Made by a program: the position numbers and the translations under genes. Below, in pieces: positions 33,201 through 36,101 of a DNA stretch of 36,101 nt. Under the pieces are notes generated by a model that was not told the DNA's origin, made no database searches, and was given only the letters and a program-made list of their open reading frames with translations. Origin of the DNA: Planctomycetota bacterium (GTDB lineage Bacteria > Planctomycetota > UBA1135 > GCA-002686595). The stretch is taken from assembly GCA_002720975.1 (NCBI GenBank), contig PBIX01000049.1:1-36101 (forward strand), written 5' to 3'. Within the stretch, counting starts at the first letter, position 1, and each line of letters begins with the position of its first letter.

Positions 33201-33573
33201 GGAGCCGCGTGCGGAGGACCAACCCATGGGTACTTCGATCTCTCTGGCGTTCCGTGGCCTGAAGAAATCCAATCCGATTGATCCTGCTTGCGGGGACGGC
33301 CCGGAGCCCTGGCTGGAGAACGCGACCACTCTGGACGCATATGGTGATCACTACGACGATTGTATTCTAGCTTGTCCGCCGGTTCCCAACCACAACGCCG
33401 CCAAGGAGAACCCCAACATCAACTTCCTTAACGGCAAGGATAAATGGTTCAAGGGCATCGGCAAGATCGACAAAGCCAAGTATTACCAGGTGCGCGTCAC
33501 CTTCCAGTCGGACATCTTCACAGGGCTCGGCCCCGAGTTGTCCGCCCTGGCCGTAGCCTGGATGGTTCCTTGA
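30244..33573 (+). CDS. Large Big_5-like lipoprotein
   Basis: 1109 residues from the GTG at 30244 (AAGG four bases upstream); an ATG at 30265 would shorten it by seven. The export signal is lipoprotein-like: KRG, the hydrophobic VVLAMGLI, then the lipobox LAGC with C44, followed by a Gly/Ser-rich tether. The mature part has two segments like bacterial Ig-like Big_5 domains, common in surface proteins: MVPRNAAIVLQFDDVMDPSTIS near 182-203 and SSFTLRFSEPMDPASV near 493-508. The last 500 residues are beta-rich and rich in Trp, Tyr and Pro, with several cysteines. I recognise no enzyme motif. The protein is probably anchored in the outer membrane, and a related lipoprotein gene follows. Function unknown. 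Confidence 0.75.
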   Translation: MPSDSHYMIHSHQTSRDHASFSLTPPTLTKRGVVLAMGLILAGCGSGPGSSSTTAAHSPGDLVAKPDGGFFYADANNMGNGSEVHISRQAYGRIVEVFGLDSSGVRVHMASDFVIAPNQVSDGQDYLIEANPVTAQQVLVILRDVMDTTAGGGLQQFHSLLYTLGENLLPIFEADTTGAGLYSMVPRNAAIVLQFDDVMDPSTISESTLRLSVGSPPVTPFEARVLPDPFHGELIPDGSGGSIVYRSTRIIIDTTVTEIEAFQYEPPLSINGVGFPPSLDVNLASVEIRIPTVTNSSVGQSALLMNPSEHPLTSNNNGPVDWSSPTVDVIRASRSGGSGDVTGDVYNGFLPDDLPPQVVGTQQVTIDVAPQYLGDNDFLLQQVTFDSVFCSTTPSAGDVFYQDGLFAEVIQSPSIVKDGVLKNVVVRVLLYPTLWDDAGSQGVQEWVSSGQGESEFLAAFDPSDDIGQETCFVRILPTPAGYPSQPTTGLAPASSFTLRFSEPMDPASVTAFDAMTLTRQPMPPVGQPPLPTSDFVVGSMAQTLDLLEFTYLPDLPLAHWVGNSWDYWLTLSAEDLGATDLSGNHPGAQLPSIKASTDPTAVNQRNGGRVSRFTGMDEEAPLGTPETGPIPEWTGQHLYDLVRQTIKPRPVVRTWTNVDRSQPMVTQMVDFKLGIQTPLSSLGSKMQQMWRYVDFSFGLADPSNHNVDLEGIWWAPVGGAVASDNFANFEIQMGHSLYAPDEYIDPGSLWPRFPLSGFKPDFNSNYYDQANDPPQVVHPRYLGYLISPGDLTVHPVSGTKLMPYPWNRSVAPEDWTTYTWRDTTQRKRAGPKCGGVDPQQLWKALGLTDPGCFYYKQGSIRSIGLALITEFRCFPDQGAVGQNGLDISLAANSSSKPYFRAFSTGGYNQEGNPVTVDPDTENKANGGFNPGSKPPGKPTFGLDNAFYIGAADFVVRVSHSYSVWFPATNPKDGTYFAQPLYMAPTMEPRAEDQPMGTSISLAFRGLKKSNPIDPACGDGPEPWLENATTLDAYGDHYDDCILACPPVPNHNAAKENPNINFLNGKDKWFKGIGKIDKAKYYQVRVTFQSDIFTGLGPELSALAVAWMVP

Positions 33574-33581
33574 GGATCAAT

Positions 33582-33613
33582 CCCGGTGGAACTCCCTGAC
33601 GAGCTCCACCGGG
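33582..33613 (+). terminator. Hairpin after the first lipoprotein gene
   Basis: CCCGGTGGA (33582-33590) pairs perfectly with TCCACCGGG (33605-33613). Inside, CTC (33592-33594) can pair with GAG (33601-33603). It starts eight bases after the stop codon. There is no T-run after it, only a C-rich stretch. Confidence 0.6.
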
Positions 33614-33641
33614 CCCCCTCCCTACCGAACTCTTCACCCCG

Positions 33642-33647
33642 TACAAT
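33642..33647 (+). promoter_or_regulatory. TACAAT -10 element for the second lipoprotein gene
   Basis: TACAAT matches TATAAT at five of six positions and lies after the hairpin that ends the previous gene. No good -35 is found 16-18 bases upstream. The start would be near 33654 with a leader of about 60 bases. Confidence 0.35.
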
Positions 33648-33714
33648 TCCAGCCCTGTGGCCTCTCGCCACGCGGGTCTCCGCCTTCCTCTCCCCCCCGT
33701 ACTTCACCGACTCC

Positions 33715-36101
33715 ATGCGATCCATCACCCACCCCACCTCCGCTGTCCTCCCCTCTGGCAGCGAGTCCTGTGGTCCAAAGAACTCCCACGGCTTGCGTCC
33801 ACGGCGCTCGCTCGTCTGGGCGCCCCTCGCTGGCGTGGCCCTGTGGGCGGTAGCGAGTTGTGGCGGTGGCGTCACATCCGACTCCGGAGCGAGTGGAGAT
33901 AAGTTCTCCGTTGAGAGTGTCAATGTCTTGGAAGGTATGGAATGGAAGCTCAACAGGTCGATCGACATCACGTTCAATGATGAGGTCGACTTCTCGACGG
34001 TGACCATGAACACGGTCAATGTCACGGACCCTGTCGGCCGTGCAGCCACGGGCGTGTTCAGCTTTCCGACTCTTCCCGATGGGACGGTCGACAAGCGTAC
34101 CGTTCGGTTTCAGCCGAACTGCCCGCGCCTGGCTGACTTTAGCGATGCGGGATTGGTACCGAACACCTCCTATCGCTTGGTCGTGCTGGGTTCTGATCAA
34201 GGTGGGGTGACGGTGCGTAGCGCGCGCGGGGAGGAACTGGAAATTGGCGTGCTGGTCAATTTCTCGACCCCGAATTCAACGGATGCCCTGACTCTGTTCT
34301 TGGATACCGTGCCCGGTCCGCCTTCCATCCGCCTGCGTGGTTCTTCTGGAGTCGCCACGGACGATCTGGACGCCTGCTACGTGGACTTGGGCGGTCAATC
34401 GATCTACTTCGAGTTGAATCTCTCCGATCAGACCGGTCGCATTCCCGTTGAGTTGCCCCTCAACCACTACAGCATTCCTGAGAATCAGGTGAGCGTGGTG
34501 GTGCATTTCAATCAGCCGGTGGACGCGACCCCGACGAACATCAATGCGTCTTACGTCTCCATCCAGTACTTCGATAGCTTGGTTTGGACGGACATCCAAT
34601 CGGATATGGACCTGTTCGAGAATTGCACAGAGACGGGGGCGGCCCTGCGGATGATCCCGCGCGGTATTCTTCCCCAGGACAGCCCTCTGCGTGTGGTCGT
34701 GCGCCAAGGCTTCGCCGACCTGACGGGGGACTCGATCTCCTCCGATCTGACCAAGTTTGCCATGTCGGACACGGTTCAGGCGGGTGATCCCAACCCCCTC
34801 TTCCCGGGCATTGGCAACCCGGAGGTGGACGAGGTGCTTGAGACCTTCACCATCGGGGGCACTCAGTTGGGCTCCCTGGAAGATACGGTGGCGGCCTTCG
34901 AGGTTCCTCGGGCGGACTGGGGTAACGGAGAATTGAAGGCCTCCTTCGATTTCGGCGGGACAGGTGGCCCTGGCGGTGACTTCGATTGGCACCTGCCCCC
35001 GGGCGTGGATGTGATCCTGAACACAGTCAGTGACACCATCATCGGTGGTCCGGGCGGAGCCCCGACTGGTACGCAGGCGGTGATCAACGGCGTGATTGAC
35101 ATTCGCAACATGTTCGTCCCCGCGAGTACCCGACTGATCGTCCAAGGCCCCAATACGTGCACCATCCTCGCCACGGGTACCGTGACGGTTCTGGGTGAGA
35201 TCTCTGTGCGTGGTGCGGACAACCCTGGCGTGGGAACACTGAACACGACGAATCAGCCTGAGCCTGGTGCCAAGGGCAACGCTGGCGGGGGAGATGGAGG
35301 TACCGGTTCCTTCCTGACCTCCCAGTCCACTCCCCAGGGGGGCACTGGCCAAGGGGCATTCAGCGTACCCAATGGCGGAGGTGTCGGAGGCGAATCCTCA
35401 TACTCCAAGAAGAGTAAGGACGCGCGTCGTGCTGCTGGCGGTGGCGGGGGTGTCTTCGGACCGGATATCTACTACGACTACAATGGAAACAACGGCAACA
35501 CCCTGGCGCTTGTCCAGACCCTCGTGGGGCTCGACGTGGAACGCGGGGCGGGCGGCGGCGCTGATGGATTGGGTGCGGTATCCCAGTCCATCCGTGCCCA
35601 AGGTGGATCCATCGGCCCCTCACCGTTCATTGACCTGAGCGCTGACAACAACTTCTACGGCACCATCCTCCTCTCCACCGGGCAACTCCTGGCGGGTGAG
35701 CTGACTCAGACCTGGGCCGGCGCCGGCGGCGGAGGAGGCGGAGATGCGATCCAGTCCGACACCTTCCCTGGCAATTGGACCATTGGGGGTGATGAGAAAG
35801 GTGCTGGTGGCGGTGGCGGTGGTGGTGGCCTGAAGATCCTCTCCATAGGTGCGATCACTGTGGGCAGCACAACGGCCGCGGGATCCCTGGCTGCCGAAGG
35901 TGGCAACGGCGGTGGTGGCGAGAACGTCATCTTCTTCGACCGCGTTGGCGGGGGATCAGGTGCAGGTGCCGGTGGGCACCTCGTGGTTTCCAGTGCCGAC
36001 AAGATCACCATCTACGGTTCCGCGCAGGACGCAGGCATCTGGTACAACGACGACAACAACAAGCTCAACCACTGGGCACGCGCCATTACAGCCGTTGGAG
36101 G
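33715..36101 (+). CDS. Large Big_5-like lipoprotein with glycine-rich tail, 3' end missing
   Basis: The frame is open from the ATG at 33715 to the window end, 795 codons with no stop. The N-terminus has basic residues (RPRRS), a hydrophobic stretch, and the lipobox VASC with C49 followed by GGG. Two Big_5-like domains are visible: about 63-160 (IDITFNDEVDFSTVTMNTVNV, then VPNTSYRLVVLG) and about 258-350 (VSVVVHFNQPVDATPTNINASYV). From about 430 the pattern changes to short hydrophobic strands of the form VLGEISVRGAD or ILSIGAITVGS, separated by long glycine runs (up to eight), suggesting a repetitive beta-solenoid with glycine-rich loops. It is probably surface-exposed. It follows the other Big_5 lipoprotein after 141 bases. 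Function unknown. Confidence 0.75.
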   Translation, partial: MRSITHPTSAVLPSGSESCGPKNSHGLRPRRSLVWAPLAGVALWAVASCGGGVTSDSGASGDKFSVESVNVLEGMEWKLNRSIDITFNDEVDFSTVTMNTVNVTDPVGRAATGVFSFPTLPDGTVDKRTVRFQPNCPRLADFSDAGLVPNTSYRLVVLGSDQGGVTVRSARGEELEIGVLVNFSTPNSTDALTLFLDTVPGPPSIRLRGSSGVATDDLDACYVDLGGQSIYFELNLSDQTGRIPVELPLNHYSIPENQVSVVVHFNQPVDATPTNINASYVSIQYFDSLVWTDIQSDMDLFENCTETGAALRMIPRGILPQDSPLRVVVRQGFADLTGDSISSDLTKFAMSDTVQAGDPNPLFPGIGNPEVDEVLETFTIGGTQLGSLEDTVAAFEVPRADWGNGELKASFDFGGTGGPGGDFDWHLPPGVDVILNTVSDTIIGGPGGAPTGTQAVINGVIDIRNMFVPASTRLIVQGPNTCTILATGTVTVLGEISVRGADNPGVGTLNTTNQPEPGAKGNAGGGDGGTGSFLTSQSTPQGGTGQGAFSVPNGGGVGGESSYSKKSKDARRAAGGGGGVFGPDIYYDYNGNNGNTLALVQTLVGLDVERGAGGGADGLGAVSQSIRAQGGSIGPSPFIDLSADNNFYGTILLSTGQLLAGELTQTWAGAGGGGGGDAIQSDTFPGNWTIGGDEKGAGGGGGGGGLKILSIGAITVGSTTAAGSLAAEGGNGGGGENVIFFDRVGGGSGAGAGGHLVVSSADKITIYGSAQDAGIWYNDDNNKLNHWARAITAVG

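Noticed and set aside
34276-35352. 358-codon - strand open frame inside the second lipoprotein gene
   Set aside because: The + strand frame is open over the entire 2.4 kb with a lipobox; the - strand frame has no recognisable motif.

Overview
The window is about 36 kb of GC-rich bacterial chromosome made up almost entirely of core genes, nearly all on the + strand. The one exception is a dnaE block on the - strand. The cell is Gram-negative: there is a type IV pilus secretin (PilQ), its inner-membrane partners, and two large lipobox proteins. The gene set (acetylornithine-type transcarbamylase, RNase E with a long low-complexity head and an interrupted S1 domain, large Big_5-like lipoproteins with glycine-rich tails) is compatible with Planctomycetota or a neighbouring deep lineage. 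That placement is inference; no marker here settles it.

Layout. 1-2504: end of the ribosomal protein/alpha operon (rpsK 3' part, rpsD, rpoA, rplQ). 2551-7102, - strand: an acetylornithine carbamoyltransferase gene followed by dnaE. 7177-8432: RNA-rich segment with tRNA-Arg(ACG) behind a near-consensus promoter, tadA (the deaminase that edits this tRNA), tRNA-Ser(CGA), tRNA-Ser(GGA) and the SRP RNA. 8509-11956: dnaX, ebfC, recR, truA. 12199-13497: hpf, a PtsN-like EIIA and an HPr-like protein, a small nitrogen-PTS-type cluster. 13658-18717: pilM, pilN, a fused pilO-pilP, pilQ. 19149-23576: RNase E/G, rplU, rpmA, obgE. 23589-26110: a PilT-type ATPase and a GspC-like membrane PDZ protein. 26185-29730: coaX, a divergent MnmE-like GTPase overlapping it, and pyrB with an unusual C-terminal extension. 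30244-36101: two large Big_5-type lipoproteins, the second cut by the window edge.

How the genes work together. Translation and RNA maturation dominate: ribosomal proteins, TadA with its substrate tRNA, TruA, RNase E, SRP RNA, HPF, Obg. Replication and repair are represented by the polymerase III alpha and tau subunits, EbfC and RecR. The pilus genes supply the alignment subcomplex and outer-membrane pore, and the retraction ATPase lies 5 kb downstream. No pilin, PilB or PilC is in the window.

Most unusual points: the PyrB polypeptide carries an isolated PyrI-type zinc domain and a degenerate Ada-like tail but no PyrI nucleotide-binding domain; PilO and PilP are one polypeptide; the MnmE-like protein has lost several MnmE signature residues; Obg has a broken G4 motif; DnaE keeps a complete-looking PHP metal site; the tadA Shine-Dalgarno is buried in a hairpin; and several genes share a TAGRMT-like -10 element very close to the start codon. 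All promoters, hairpins and family calls were made by eye from the sequence.
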